Source of the DNA: Halorubrum sp.
GTDB taxonomy: Archaea > Halobacteriota > Halobacteria > Halobacteriales > Haloferacaceae
NCBI GenBank assembly: GCA_003554605.1
Contig: PWGU01000070.1
Coordinates: 1 to 45,015 of the forward strand
Direction of reading: 5' to 3'
Length of the DNA stretch: 45,015 bases
Positions within the stretch are counted from its first letter, which is position 1; each line of letters starts with the position of its first letter. Positions 31,824 through 39,345 of the stretch are shown here, in pieces. Under the pieces are notes generated by a model that saw nothing but the letters and a program-made list of their open reading frames with translations, ran no database searches and had not been told where the DNA came from. The position numbers and the translations under genes are program-made.

Positions 31824-32933
31824 TCACTCCGGGTCCGGGACGAGGTGGACGCGCCCGTCGTGTTTGATCGCGAGGACGGTCTCGGCATCGGGATCGAAAA
31901 ACGTCGGCCGCGGGACGGTCGTCGCTGCGTACGTCTCTGGGTCGAGGATCTGAACCGCGTGTTCGTCCTCCACGGTGACGACGGTCGTCTCCGTGGCGTC
32001 GTCGCGGTCACCGATCCGGGTCGCCTCGGGGGCGTCGCCCTCCTCGTAGGCCGAGGTGTACGGTTCGCCGGTGGCGAGACGGATCCCCTGCACCCGGTCG
32101 TTCGATCCCGTCACGAGCACCGGTCCCTCGTCGTCGTCCGGGTCGATGATCTCGTCGGGGGCATATCGTGGGAGCCGGATCGCGAAGGTGACGCGGTACA
32201 CCTCGTTTCCGTCGCCATCCTCCGTGACGAGCGTCGGATACGACTCGAAGCTCCCGCCGAGCACGTCGGTGATCCGGCCGGCGACGTTCTCCGCGAGCCG
32301 GTTCGAGGAGAGTTTGATATCGGGCCCATCATCGGTCTCTTTGATCTCCGTGATGAACGCCTCCCGGTCGCCTTTCGCCTCCTGTTTCGCGACGTACGAC
32401 TCGGCGATGGACACCGCTTCGGTACGCTCCGCGGCGGTGAGTTCACGCTCGTCGGCACGGACCTGTACGACCCCGGCGTAGTAGCCGCCCGCGATCCGCC
32501 CACAGCGGTCACAGCTTCCCCGGGAGACCATCACCGGTACCATCACCTCCGCGGTCCGGCGTGTCCCGCGGACGATCCCGGAGAATCGGCAATGCATCCG
32601 GATCGTGTTCGCATCGACCTGTTCGGGCTCGACGCCCCACTCCACGTCGGTGGCGTCGACGTGAACGCCGAGCGCCTCCGCGACTTCCTCAACCGCGATG
32701 TCCGTGTAGTCGCGCGCGCCGACGTCCCGCCACGACTCGCCGCGACGGACCGCCCCGCAGCCGGCACAGACGAGCACCTCGATCCGATCCGGTGCGTCGA
32801 CGAGGTCGAAGTCGGCAAAATAACAATCGTCACACAACAGCGCCGTTCGTCCGCGTGGCCGTCCCGGAAGCGGCTCCGCTCGGTCGGGCACCGGCTCGCC
32901 ACAGCGGGGGCAGAAGTCGCGTGACTCGCTCAT
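31824..32933 (-). CDS. NMD3 family protein
   Basis: A 369-residue archaeal relative of the eukaryotic large-subunit export adaptor NMD3, probably acting in late ribosome maturation. Four CxxC motifs are visible: CPRC, CDDC, CAGC and CDRC. The first three lie in the N-terminal 65 residues and the fourth near residue 140, fitting paired zinc sites. The C-terminal 200 residues hold the NMD3 fold. The open frame extends upstream to 33398 but crosses the promoter and the opposite-strand gene. I chose the ATG at 32933 because [15 protein letters not shown] is the family start and TTTAAA lies 28 nt upstream. It is divergent from the PDCD5-like gene. Confidence 0.88.
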   Translation of the reverse strand: MSESRDFCPRCGEPVPDRAEPLPGRPRGRTALLCDDCYFADFDLVDAPDRIEVLVCAGCGAVRRGESWRDVGARDYTDIAVEEVAEALGVHVDATDVEWGVEPEQVDANTIRMHCRFSGIVRGTRRTAEVMVPVMVSRGSCDRCGRIAGGYYAGVVQVRADERELTAAERTEAVSIAESYVAKQEAKGDREAFITEIKETDDGPDIKLSSNRLAENVAGRITDVLGGSFESYPTLVTEDGDGNEVYRVTFAIRLPRYAPDEIIDPDDDEGPVLVTGSNDRVQGIRLATGEPYTSAYEEGDAPEATRIGDRDDATETTVVTVEDEHAVQILDPETYAATTVPRPTFFDPDAETVLAIKHDGRVHLVPDPE

Positions 32934-32956
32934 TGTGGAGGAGTACGCCGCTGGAT

Positions 32957-33037
32957 CGTTTAAACCGCCCGAAGCGGGATCGGCGACCGCTCGCGGGGTG
33001 CTAGACGGGTGCGACGGTGGCTCCGAAATCATTTTTC
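32957..33037. promoter_or_regulatory. Divergent promoters between NMD3 and PDCD5-like genes
   Basis: TTTAAA (32959-32964) is centred 28 nt before the NMD3 ATG on the minus strand. ATTTTTC (33031-33037) is centred about 28 nt before the PDCD5-like ATG at 33061 on the plus strand. Confidence 0.6.
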
Positions 33038-33060
33038 GGCCGGACCGTGAATGGGCGTCC

Positions 33061-33411
33061 ATGAGCGGGAATCCAGACGACGAACGGCTCGCAGAACTGC
33101 GCGAAAAGAAGATGCAAGAGCTGCAGGAACGGGCCCAGAGCGACGGTAACGAGGAGGCCCAACAGGAGGCCCAAGAGCGCGCGAAAGCCCAACAGGAGGC
33201 CGTCCTCAAACAGCACCTGACCGATGGCGCACGGCAGCGGCTCAACGCCGTCGAGATGTCGAAACCCGAGTTCGCAAAGCAGGTGAAACAGCAGGTCGCC
33301 GCGCTCGCACAGAGCGGCCGGGTGCAGGGTCGCATCGACGAGGACCAGATGCGTGACCTGTTGAAGGAACTGCAGCCGGAGCGCAAGAGCTTCGACATCC
33401 GGCGGCGGTAG
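33061..33411 (+). CDS. PDCD5-like DNA-binding protein
   Basis: A 116-residue archaeal member of the PDCD5/TFAR19 family. It has a long charged N-terminal helix rich in Gln, Glu and Arg (residues of roughly 8-50), then a compact helical bundle ([31 protein letters not shown]...[24 protein letters not shown]). Archaeal members bind DNA non-specifically in vitro (family knowledge), but their role is unsettled. The ATG at 33061 fits the family length and has a TATA-like ATTTTTC 28 nt upstream; the frame is open back to 32935, which is not used. Its stop is immediately followed by the PP-loop gene, so the two are co-transcribed. Confidence 0.92.
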   Translation: MSGNPDDERLAELREKKMQELQERAQSDGNEEAQQEAQERAKAQQEAVLKQHLTDGARQRLNAVEMSKPEFAKQVKQQVAALAQSGRVQGRIDEDQMRDLLKELQPERKSFDIRRR

Positions 33412-34005
33412 ATGGAGCTCGCGCTTCTGTACAGCGGCGGGAAGGATTCCTCGCTGGCCGCCCTGCTGCTCGACCGTTTTTATACCGTCCGGTGTGTGAC
33501 CGGGACGTTCGGGCTCACCGACGACTGGAAACACGCCGAGCGTGCCGCCCGCGAGCTCGAGTTCCCGTTCGAGCGGGTCGATCTGGATCACGCCGTCGCC
33601 GAGGAGGCCGCGGAGATGATGCTCGCGGACGGCTATCCCCGCAACGGGATCCAACGGATACACGAACACGCCTTGGAGACGATCGCCGGGCTCGACGTCG
33701 ACGCCGTCGCCGATGGCACCCGGCGCGACGACCGCGTCCCGACGGTCTCTCGGGCACAGGCACAGAGCCTGGAGGACCGACACGGCGTCGACTACATCTC
33801 GCCGCTCTCGGGGTTCGGTCGACATGCCGTCGACCGGCTCGTCGAGGCGACCTTCGAGGTCGAACAGGGGCCGAGCGAGGAGATCACCAAGGCGGACTAC
33901 GAGGGGGAGATCCGGACGCTCCTCGCGGAGACACACGACGAGGCGGTCGTCCGCGACGTGTTTCCCGAACACGATCAGACGTACGTCCACGGCCGGGTCG
34001 AGTGA
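33412..34005 (+). CDS. PP-loop ATP-binding protein (adenine nucleotide alpha-hydrolase-like)
   Basis: A 197-residue protein whose N-terminus MELALLYSGGKDSSLAAL holds the PP-loop motif SGGKDS used by enzymes that adenylate a substrate, for instance in tRNA thiolation or amidation. ADGTRRDDRVPTVS and DYISPLSGFGR are second-half motifs of small archaeal PP-loop proteins. The reaction is unknown; tRNA or translation-factor modification is plausible given the neighbours NMD3, PDCD5-like and hisS (inference). It starts at the base after the PDCD5-like stop. Confidence 0.8.
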   Translation: MELALLYSGGKDSSLAALLLDRFYTVRCVTGTFGLTDDWKHAERAARELEFPFERVDLDHAVAEEAAEMMLADGYPRNGIQRIHEHALETIAGLDVDAVADGTRRDDRVPTVSRAQAQSLEDRHGVDYISPLSGFGRHAVDRLVEATFEVEQGPSEEITKADYEGEIRTLLAETHDEAVVRDVFPEHDQTYVHGRVE

Positions 34006-34090
34006 GCAGTCACGCGATATCGATTCGTTATAGAGGGGGCCGGGGACGTTCAGATTCTTTATATATCGAAGCGGGGGCAGCCGCCGCGCA

Positions 34091-34096
34091 TTTATG
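34091..34096 (+). promoter_or_regulatory. TATA element of the DUF5518 gene
   Basis: TTTATG is centred about 25 nt before the ATG at 34118. A second AT-rich site, CTTTATATATC, lies 30 bp further upstream. Confidence 0.5.
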
Positions 34097-34117
34097 TACT
34101 GAGTAAATAGAGCCGCC

Positions 34118-34480
34118 ATGACCAACTGGCGTGCGGTCGGCTACGGGTTCATCGTCATGATCATCGCCGGCCTGTTGGCGACGTTCGCGCCCGTGATCGG
34201 CCACATCGGCGCGGGGCTCATCGGCGGGTTCGTCGCGGGCTACGTCGCCGGCGGTGGGTTGCTCTCGGGCGGCTGGCACGGCCTGCTTGCGGGTTCGGTG
34301 AGCGGGATCATCCTCACCCTGATCCTCGCGGCCTTCGGGGGGCTCGTCGGGCTGATCGGCGGCCCGCTTGGGGGCCTCCTCGGCGGGGCCGGCGTGCTCG
34401 TCATCGGCCTGTTCCTCACCGCCCTGTTCGCGCTCGACGCCGCGCTCGCGGGGATGATCGGCGGGATCCTCGGTGACTGA
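34118..34480 (+). CDS. DUF5518-type membrane protein
   Basis: A 120-residue, very Gly-rich hydrophobic protein with about four membrane segments. GLIGGFVAGYVAGGGLLSGGWHGLLAGSVSGI, followed by a Gly-rich GLIGGPLGGLLGGAG helix pair, resembles the DUF5518 family common in haloarchaea. Tight Gly zippers suggest close helix packing or oligomerisation. Function is unknown. It has its own promoter and lies between the PP-loop gene and hisS on the same strand. Confidence 0.8.
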   Translation: MTNWRAVGYGFIVMIIAGLLATFAPVIGHIGAGLIGGFVAGYVAGGGLLSGGWHGLLAGSVSGIILTLILAAFGGLVGLIGGPLGGLLGGAGVLVIGLFLTALFALDAALAGMIGGILGD

Positions 34481-34510
34481 CCGGGACCGCACCGACGGGG
34501 AGAAAAGCGT

Positions 34511-34520
34511 GCTTTCAAGC
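34511..34520 (+). promoter_or_regulatory. Likely promoter element of hisS
   Basis: GCTTTCAAGC (with TTTCAA) is centred 28 nt before the ATG at 34544. It is weaker than other elements in this window. Confidence 0.4.
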
Positions 34521-34543
34521 GGACGCTCGCCAAACCCGCGTAT

Positions 34544-35866
34544 ATGTACGAGGGACTCAAAGGGTTTCGTGACATCTATCCCGGCGAGCAGTCGGCGCGG
34601 CGGTCGGTGACCGACGCGGTGGAGGGGGCCGCCGCGAGCTACGGGTTCCGCGAGGTCGCGACACCCGCGTTGGAGCGGACGCAGATGTACGTCGATAAAT
34701 CCGGCGCGGAGATCGTCGACGAGCTGTACGCTTTCGAGGACAAAGGCGGCCGGGAGGTCGCATTGACGCCGGAGCTGACGCCGACGGTCGCCCGGATGGT
34801 CGTCGCGAAGGGCCAGGAGCTCTCGAAGCCGATCAAGTGGATGTCGACGCGGCCCTTCTGGCGATACGAGCAGGTCCAACAGGGCCGGTTCCGCGAGTTC
34901 TACCAAACGAACATCGACATCTTCGGCTCCGATGCACCGGAGGCGGATGCCGAGGTCCTCGCGGTCGCGGCCGATGCGCTCACGAGCCTCGGGCTCACCG
35001 GCGAGGACTTCGAGTTTCGCGTCTCCCACCGCGACATCCTCGGCGGGCTGGTGCGGGCGCTCGCGGCGGACCCGGATGCGGTCGACACGGCCGCCGCCAT
35101 CCGCGCCGTCGACAAGCGCGCGAAGGTCGACGAGGGCGAATATCTCGGCCTGCTGACCGACGCGGGGCTCGACCGGGAGGTCGCCCGCGAGTTCGACGAC
35201 CTGATCACGGGCGTCGAAACTCCCGCCGACCTCGATGCGGTCGCGGCCGCCGGCGGCGAGGACGTCGCGGCCGCCGTCGAGAACCTGAGCGCGGTCCTTG
35301 CGGCCGCCGACGACTTCGGTGCCGGCGAGTTCTGTGAGATCTCGCTCACCACGGCGCGGGGACTCGATTACTACACCGGCGTCGTCTTCGAGTGTTTCGA
35401 TTCCACCGGCGAGGTCTCCCGCTCCGTTTTCGGCGGCGGGCGCTATGACGACCTGATCGAGAGCTTCGGCGGCCAGCAGACCCCCGCCGTCGGCGTCGCG
35501 CCCGGCCACGCCACCCTGAAGCTGCTCTGTCAACGTGCCGGCGTCTGGCCCGAGGAGACGCTCTCGACGGACTACTACGTGCTCTCAGTCGGCGACACCC
35601 GCGCGGAGGCGGCCGCCGTCGCCCGCGACCTTCGGGCCCTCGGCGACGACCTCGTGGTCGAAGCGGACGTGTCCGATCGCTCCTTCGGGGCACAACTCGG
35701 CTACGCCGACTCGATCAACGCCGAGACGGTCGTCGTCGTCGGCGAACGCGACCTCGAAAACGGCGAGTACACGATCAAGGACATGGAAAGCGGCGCGGAG
35801 ACGACCGTTCCGGTCGAGGAGTTCCCGCCGGAGTCGGGCCGGCCGACCTACGAGGACTACGAGTAG
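34544..35866 (+). CDS. hisS: Histidyl-tRNA synthetase
   Basis: A 440-residue class II aminoacyl-tRNA synthetase that charges tRNA-His. The N-terminus MYEGLKGFRDIYPGE leads into motif 1. Motif 2 appears in PIKWMSTRPFWRYEQVQQGRFREFYQTNIDIFG, the histidine-binding loop in ARGLDYYTGVVFECFD, and motif 3 in GVAPGHATLKLL. A C-terminal anticodon-binding domain of about 95 residues follows (DYYVLSVGDTRAEAAAVARDLRALG...). Length and order are normal. A T-run with a short stem follows the stop, indicating the end of this transcript. Confidence 0.96.
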   Translation: MYEGLKGFRDIYPGEQSARRSVTDAVEGAAASYGFREVATPALERTQMYVDKSGAEIVDELYAFEDKGGREVALTPELTPTVARMVVAKGQELSKPIKWMSTRPFWRYEQVQQGRFREFYQTNIDIFGSDAPEADAEVLAVAADALTSLGLTGEDFEFRVSHRDILGGLVRALAADPDAVDTAAAIRAVDKRAKVDEGEYLGLLTDAGLDREVAREFDDLITGVETPADLDAVAAAGGEDVAAAVENLSAVLAAADDFGAGEFCEISLTTARGLDYYTGVVFECFDSTGEVSRSVFGGGRYDDLIESFGGQQTPAVGVAPGHATLKLLCQRAGVWPEETLSTDYYVLSVGDTRAEAAAVARDLRALGDDLVVEADVSDRSFGAQLGYADSINAETVVVVGERDLENGEYTIKDMESGAETTVPVEEFPPESGRPTYEDYE

Positions 35867-35869
35867 GGT

Positions 35870-35889
35870 CAGCCCTTTTTAACCGGCTG
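35870..35889 (+). terminator. T-run terminator after hisS
   Basis: TTTTT (35876-35880) starts 10 nt after the hisS stop and lies inside a short inverted repeat CAGCC/GGCTG (35870-35874 and 35885-35889). This is a good archaeal U-tract terminator candidate. Confidence 0.6.
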
Positions 35890-35980
35890 AAGCGCTGTTG
35901 GAATCCGCGACACCTGCTGTGTGTTGAGCGCTGGTGGTTGGCAGGCGGGACACAACGGGTGAGCCCAAACTCGATCGTTT

Positions 35981-36020
35981 ACTTATAACCCCCACCGAGC
36001 GGTGACGAGGTCGCTTATAA
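35981..36020 (+). repeat. Paired ACTTATAAC-N23-GCTTATAA module, copy 1
   Basis: ACTTATAAC (35981-35989) and GCTTATAA (36013-36020) are separated by 23 nt. The same two motifs, with exactly the same spacing, recur at 36282-36321; the 23-nt spacers differ. The centre-to-centre distance of 32 bp is about three helical turns. GCTTATAAGC (36013-36022) is a perfect palindrome. Confidence 0.7.
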
Positions 36021-36034
36021 GCCACCTCCGGCAG

Positions 36035-36137
36035 TCGGCGCGCTCCGGTGAGCGCCCGGAGGGCGCGACACCGAGCGCGAGGGAGCCCACGGCTGGCGTC
36101 TCCGCCAGCCGTGGCGAGGCTGGGGAGGCCTGAGGCC
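36035..36137 (-). repeat. Structured intergenic element, copy 2
   Basis: Read on the minus strand from 36137 down to 36035, this has the same order as copy 1. Block a is 36116-36137. A perfect 12-bp stem with a GAGA tetraloop follows (36087-36098 with 36103-36114 on +). Block b, identical to copy 1, is 36071-36085. A second hairpin GCGCCC-TCC-GGGCGC comes next, then block c (36035-36056) with the competing GCGCTC/GAGCGC stem (36040-36055). Stem 1 is 12 bp here against 15 bp in copy 1, with unrelated arm sequences, yet pairing is perfect in both. Confidence 0.85.
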
Positions 36138-36140
36138 GCG

Positions 36141-36218
36141 GTGCGGGTGTGAGTACGAGTCCGGGTGTGGGTCCGAGTGCGAGTGCAGGCGTGAGTACGG
36201 GTTTGAGTGTAAGTGCAG
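36141..36218 (+). repeat. Degenerate hexamer tandem repeat, 13 units
   Basis: Thirteen 6-bp units of the form GTNNGR or close variants (GTGCGG, GTGTGA, GTACGA, GTCCGG and so on) run in register without interruption. The array starts 3 bp from structured element copy 2. Confidence 0.75.
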
Positions 36219-36281
36219 CGACGGCATTCGATCCGCGCCTCTCGCTCGTCGCTCCACCGAATACCCCGACTTGCCCTCTCC

Positions 36282-36321
36282 ACTTATAACAAACCTCACG
36301 ACCGCTCATCACTGCTTATAA
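36282..36321 (+). repeat. Paired ACTTATAAC-N23-GCTTATAA module, copy 2
   Basis: ACTTATAAC (36282-36290) and GCTTATAA (36314-36321) with a 23-nt spacer, as at 35981-36020. Read on the minus strand, GTTATAAGT could be a TATA box for transcription toward the hexamers and the structured element. Confidence 0.7.
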
Positions 36322-36457
36322 ACAACCCAACCAACCGATCCGAGCAACCAACCGCTCAATCGCCTCCCCCATCGACCGGCTTGCGGACGAACGAATATCT
36401 CAACGAAGCGGATTTCAACAAAGCCCGGTACGAGAAAACCCGGCCGCATCGGGGGCA

Positions 36458-36465
36458 TTGATTAG
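36458..36465 (+). promoter_or_regulatory. TATA-like element of the gamma-glutamyltransferase gene
   Basis: TTGATTAG is centred 26 nt before the ATG at 36487. Confidence 0.45.
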
Positions 36466-36486
36466 CGTGGTCGCCAACTGAACCAC

Positions 36487-38145
36487 ATGGATCCGGATCT
36501 CGACCGATTTACCTCACGTCGATCGACCGTCTATGGACCGCGTGGCGTCGTCGCGACGAGTCAACCGCTCGCGAGCGAGGCGGGCATCTCCGTCCTTCGC
36601 GAGGGCGGCAACGCCTTCGACGCCGCGGTGGCGACGGCCGCGGCGCTCAACGTGGTGGAGCCGACCTCGACGGGGCTCGGCGGCGACGTCTTCGCGCTCT
36701 ACCGGACCGCCGAGGGTGAGGTCGGCGCGATGCGTGCCTGCGGCGGCGCACCGGCGGAGGCGACGATCGAGAACGTCCGCGGGGCGCTCGAAGCCGCCGA
36801 GGATATCTCCTCGTACTACCCGGAGGACGGCGGCTACGCCGTCGATGAGAGCCAGGACGCCGGGATGCCCTTTTATGGGCCCCACACCGTCACGGTCCCG
36901 GGAACGGCCCGTGGGTGGGAGGCGACCGTCGAGGAGTTGGGCCGGCTCAGTCTCGGCGACGTGCTCCAGCCGGCGATCCGCTTCGCGACAGAGGGCTTCC
37001 CCGTCTCGGAGGTGATCGCCTCCCACTGGGCCGGCGCGGAGGAGCTGTTCACCGACGATCACGCCCGCGAGGCGTTCCTCGATGACGGAAAGGCACCCGG
37101 CGTCGGTGAGGTCGCCACCCTCCCGCGGCTCGGCGCGTCGATGCAGCTGATCGCCGAGGAAGGCGCGGACGCCGTCTATGAGGGCGAGATCGCCGACGCG
37201 ATCGTCGAGGAGGTGCGCTCGAAGGGCGGGTTCATGAGCCACGCGGATCTCGCCGACTTCGAAGTCGAGTGGCCCGAACCCGTCTCGACGACGTACAACG
37301 GCGCGGAGGTGTACGAACTGCCGCCGAACAACCAGGGGCTCATCGCGTTGGAGGCGCTCAACATCGCGAACGAGGTTGACGCGGGCGAACACCCGTACGA
37401 CTCCCCAGAGCGGGTACACGCCTTCGCTGAGGCGATGAAGCTCGCGTTCCACGACGGCCACCGGTACATCACGGACCCGGAGTTCGAGGAGCATCCGCCG
37501 CTCGGTTCAACCGAGTGGGCGAAAACGCGCGCCGCGGAGATCGGCGACCGGGCGAACCACGGCGTCACCTTCGGCGTCCCCGACGCGAACGCCGAGGACG
37601 CCGACACCGTCCTGCTCACCGTCGCCGACGACGAGGGCAACGTCGTCTCCTACATCAACTCCCGGTTCGCCGGCTTCGGCTCCGGGCTCGTCGCCGGCGA
37701 GACCGGCATCGCCCTCCAGAACCGGGGAGCGTCGTTCTCGCTCGACCCCGACCCCCCGAACCGGCTCGAACCCGGCAAGCGGCCGTTCCACACGCTGATC
37801 CCGGCCGTCGTCAAACTCGATGAGAACGACTGGGCGGCCTTCGGCGTCATGGGCGGCTATATGCAGCCACAGGGCCACGTGCAGGTCATCTCCAACCTCG
37901 TCGACTACGGGATGCCGTTACAGCGCGCGCTGGATGAGCCACGGTGGCGCTACCGGGAGGGTGGCGAGTTGGCGGTCGAGCCCCACTTCGACTCGGCCGT
38001 CGCCGCCCGCCTCGTGCGGAAGGGTCACGAGGTCGCCATGCTCTCGCCGGTCATGTTCGGCGGCGCACAGATCGCGCGTAACAACGACGGCGTCCTCTCG
38101 GCGGCGACCGAACCCCGAAAGGACGGCAACGCGCAGGGGTACTGA
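36487..38145 (+). CDS. ggt: Gamma-glutamyltransferase family protein
   Basis: A 552-residue N-terminal-nucleophile hydrolase of the gamma-glutamyltranspeptidase family, which cleaves itself and then hydrolyses or transfers gamma-glutamyl groups. The large-subunit part has REGGNAFDAAVATAAALNVVEPTSTGLGGD. The likely autocleavage site is before Thr374 in DADTVLLTVADDEGNVVS, aligned by me with the TTHxS motif of characterised enzymes, of which only the nucleophile Thr is clearly kept. PGKRPFHTLIPAVV and GGYMQPQGHVQV lie in the small-subunit part. No signal peptide is seen, so it appears cytoplasmic, unlike E. coli Ggt. Haloarchaea use gamma-glutamylcysteine as a thiol, a possible substrate (inference). 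Confidence 0.88.
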   Translation: MDPDLDRFTSRRSTVYGPRGVVATSQPLASEAGISVLREGGNAFDAAVATAAALNVVEPTSTGLGGDVFALYRTAEGEVGAMRACGGAPAEATIENVRGALEAAEDISSYYPEDGGYAVDESQDAGMPFYGPHTVTVPGTARGWEATVEELGRLSLGDVLQPAIRFATEGFPVSEVIASHWAGAEELFTDDHAREAFLDDGKAPGVGEVATLPRLGASMQLIAEEGADAVYEGEIADAIVEEVRSKGGFMSHADLADFEVEWPEPVSTTYNGAEVYELPPNNQGLIALEALNIANEVDAGEHPYDSPERVHAFAEAMKLAFHDGHRYITDPEFEEHPPLGSTEWAKTRAAEIGDRANHGVTFGVPDANAEDADTVLLTVADDEGNVVSYINSRFAGFGSGLVAGETGIALQNRGASFSLDPDPPNRLEPGKRPFHTLIPAVVKLDENDWAAFGVMGGYMQPQGHVQVISNLVDYGMPLQRALDEPRWRYREGGELAVEPHFDSAVAARLVRKGHEVAMLSPVMFGGAQIARNNDGVLSAATEPRKDGNAQGY

Positions 38146-38205
38146 AGCAAGTGCGTCGCGATCGGCGGTGACTACGGGCGGTTGGGGGGCCACCGCTCCC
38201 GACGG

Positions 38206-38212
38206 TTTATAC
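38206..38212 (+). promoter_or_regulatory. TATA element of the Mrr-like nuclease gene
   Basis: TTTATAC predicts transcription starting near 38236. That gives a leader of about 57 nt before the nuclease ATG at 38293, unusually long for this window. Confidence 0.55.
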
Positions 38213-38245
38213 ATCCGAGACGCAAACGTTCACCGAACGAGACAG

Positions 38246-38296
38246 ATGACCGGGCACCATGACCACCAACACACATTGGGGAGGCCGCCCGCATGA
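38246..38296 (+). CDS. Possible 16-aa leader peptide upstream of the nuclease gene
   Basis: The first ATG after the predicted transcript start opens a 16-codon, His-rich frame (MTGHHDHQHTLGRPPA). Its stop overlaps the nuclease start as ATGA (38293-38296). A GGGGAGG ribosome-binding-like run (38278-38284) lies inside it, 8 nt before the nuclease ATG. Coupled translation is possible. The frame is so short that chance is a real alternative. Confidence 0.3.
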   Translation: MTGHHDHQHTLGRPPA

Positions 38297-39345
38297 AGCG
38301 GTTCCTCAGGTACGTCCTCTATCGGGAGCTCTACCGCTGGATCCGTAACGTAGGCAAAGACAGCGGGGGTTCCTCTTCGGGCCGAACACAGGCCACACAG
38401 CCCCGGTCAAACCGGCGTAGCGCCTCGACCCAGCCGATCGAGGAGGGACCGATCGAGGGGCTCGACGAGTTGAAATCCGTCCTCCAGCGGATGGATCCAT
38501 ACGACTTTGAGCACTTCATCGCGGCGCTCTGGGAGCGGATGGGATGGGAGACGAGCGTCTCATCCGAGAGCGCCGATGAAGGCGTCGACGTCACGGCCAG
38601 AAAGGAGTCACCGTATCCGCAGACGCTGCTCATCCAGGCGAAGCGGTACGGGCCGAACACGACCGTCGGATCGCCGGACATCCAGCAGTACGCAAGCTTG
38701 AGACACCAGTATAACGGGGTCGACAAGGTCCTCGTCGTCACCACCAACGAGTTCACCGGACAGGCGAAGGACCTCGCCGACCGGCTCAACGTGAAGCTCA
38801 TCGACGGCGACACCCTCGCGCGACTGATCGTCGACCGGGAGGCGCTCGATCTCGTGGCCGAGTTCCTCGATTTCGTGGAGACCATCGAGGAGCACGAACG
38901 CGAGGACGATCCCGCGGTGGATGGAGACGAGTATGCCGGACACGAGCCCGAACACGCCGAAGAGCCCGCCGATCGACCCACCGAGAGCACGCCCACGAAG
39001 GACCCCCAACAGCGACAGGGCCCGCCCCCGTCGACGATCCCGCAGCGGGCCGTGTTGCTCGCGATCCCGGGCTGGCTGGTCGCGTTCTTCGGCGTGACCG
39101 CCATTCCGGAGACGATCTGGGGGCTGCTCTTTTTCGGCGTCTGGTTCGGGCTCCCGATCGCGATCTTCCTCGACGCGAGACGCGTCCGCGAGCACGCCGA
39201 CTGGCCGAAGCGCACGTGGGTGTACGTGCTCACGTCGTTCGTCTGGCTGCTCGCGATCGTCCCGGCCGCGGTGTATCTCTGGCGACGGCGATCGATAGGC
39301 GAGGAGGCGAAAAGCCGCGGCGACCCCGGTGGTACATCCGTATGA
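38293..39345 (+). CDS. Membrane-anchored Mrr-like restriction endonuclease family protein
   Basis: A 350-residue protein in three parts. Residues of roughly 1-55 are basic, then Ser/Thr-rich. Residues of roughly 65-195 form a PD-(D/E)XK nuclease domain of the Mrr family: FEHFIAALWERMGWET, the catalytic Asp99 in DEGVDV, and QAK (115-117) in LLIQAKRYG. An acidic linker (195-245) leads to three probable membrane segments (about 252-272, 275-294 and 308-330). Mrr-type enzymes cut modified or foreign DNA (family knowledge); here the domain would sit on the cytoplasmic face of the membrane. A GGGGAGG run precedes the ATG. Its stop overlaps the following SDR start (ATGA), so the two may be co-translated. 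Confidence 0.87.
   Translation: MKRFLRYVLYRELYRWIRNVGKDSGGSSSGRTQATQPRSNRRSASTQPIEEGPIEGLDELKSVLQRMDPYDFEHFIAALWERMGWETSVSSESADEGVDVTARKESPYPQTLLIQAKRYGPNTTVGSPDIQQYASLRHQYNGVDKVLVVTTNEFTGQAKDLADRLNVKLIDGDTLARLIVDREALDLVAEFLDFVETIEEHEREDDPAVDGDEYAGHEPEHAEEPADRPTESTPTKDPQQRQGPPPSTIPQRAVLLAIPGWLVAFFGVTAIPETIWGLLFFGVWFGLPIAIFLDARRVREHADWPKRTWVYVLTSFVWLLAIVPAAVYLWRRRSIGEEAKSRGDPGGTSV

Larger units (their letters stand above)
35867..36486. other. Long intergenic region between hisS and the gamma-glutamyltransferase gene
   Basis: 620 bp with no supported gene. In order it holds the hisS terminator, a paired TATA-like module (35981-36020), structured element copy 2 on the minus strand (36035-36137), a run of 13 degenerate hexamers (36141-36218), a second paired module (36282-36321) and the transferase promoter (36458-36465). 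Open frames on the minus strand here mostly translate the hexamers. Confidence 0.65.

Noticed and set aside
32934-33398. N-terminal extension of the NMD3 reading frame
   Set aside because: It would run through the TTTAAA promoter and antisense to the PDCD5-like gene; the family start is at 32933.
35983-36312. 109-aa open frame on the minus strand between hisS and ggt
   Set aside because: Much of it translates the hexamer array (Thr/Leu/Pro periodic) and structured element copy 2. Composition and lack of any domain argue against a real protein.
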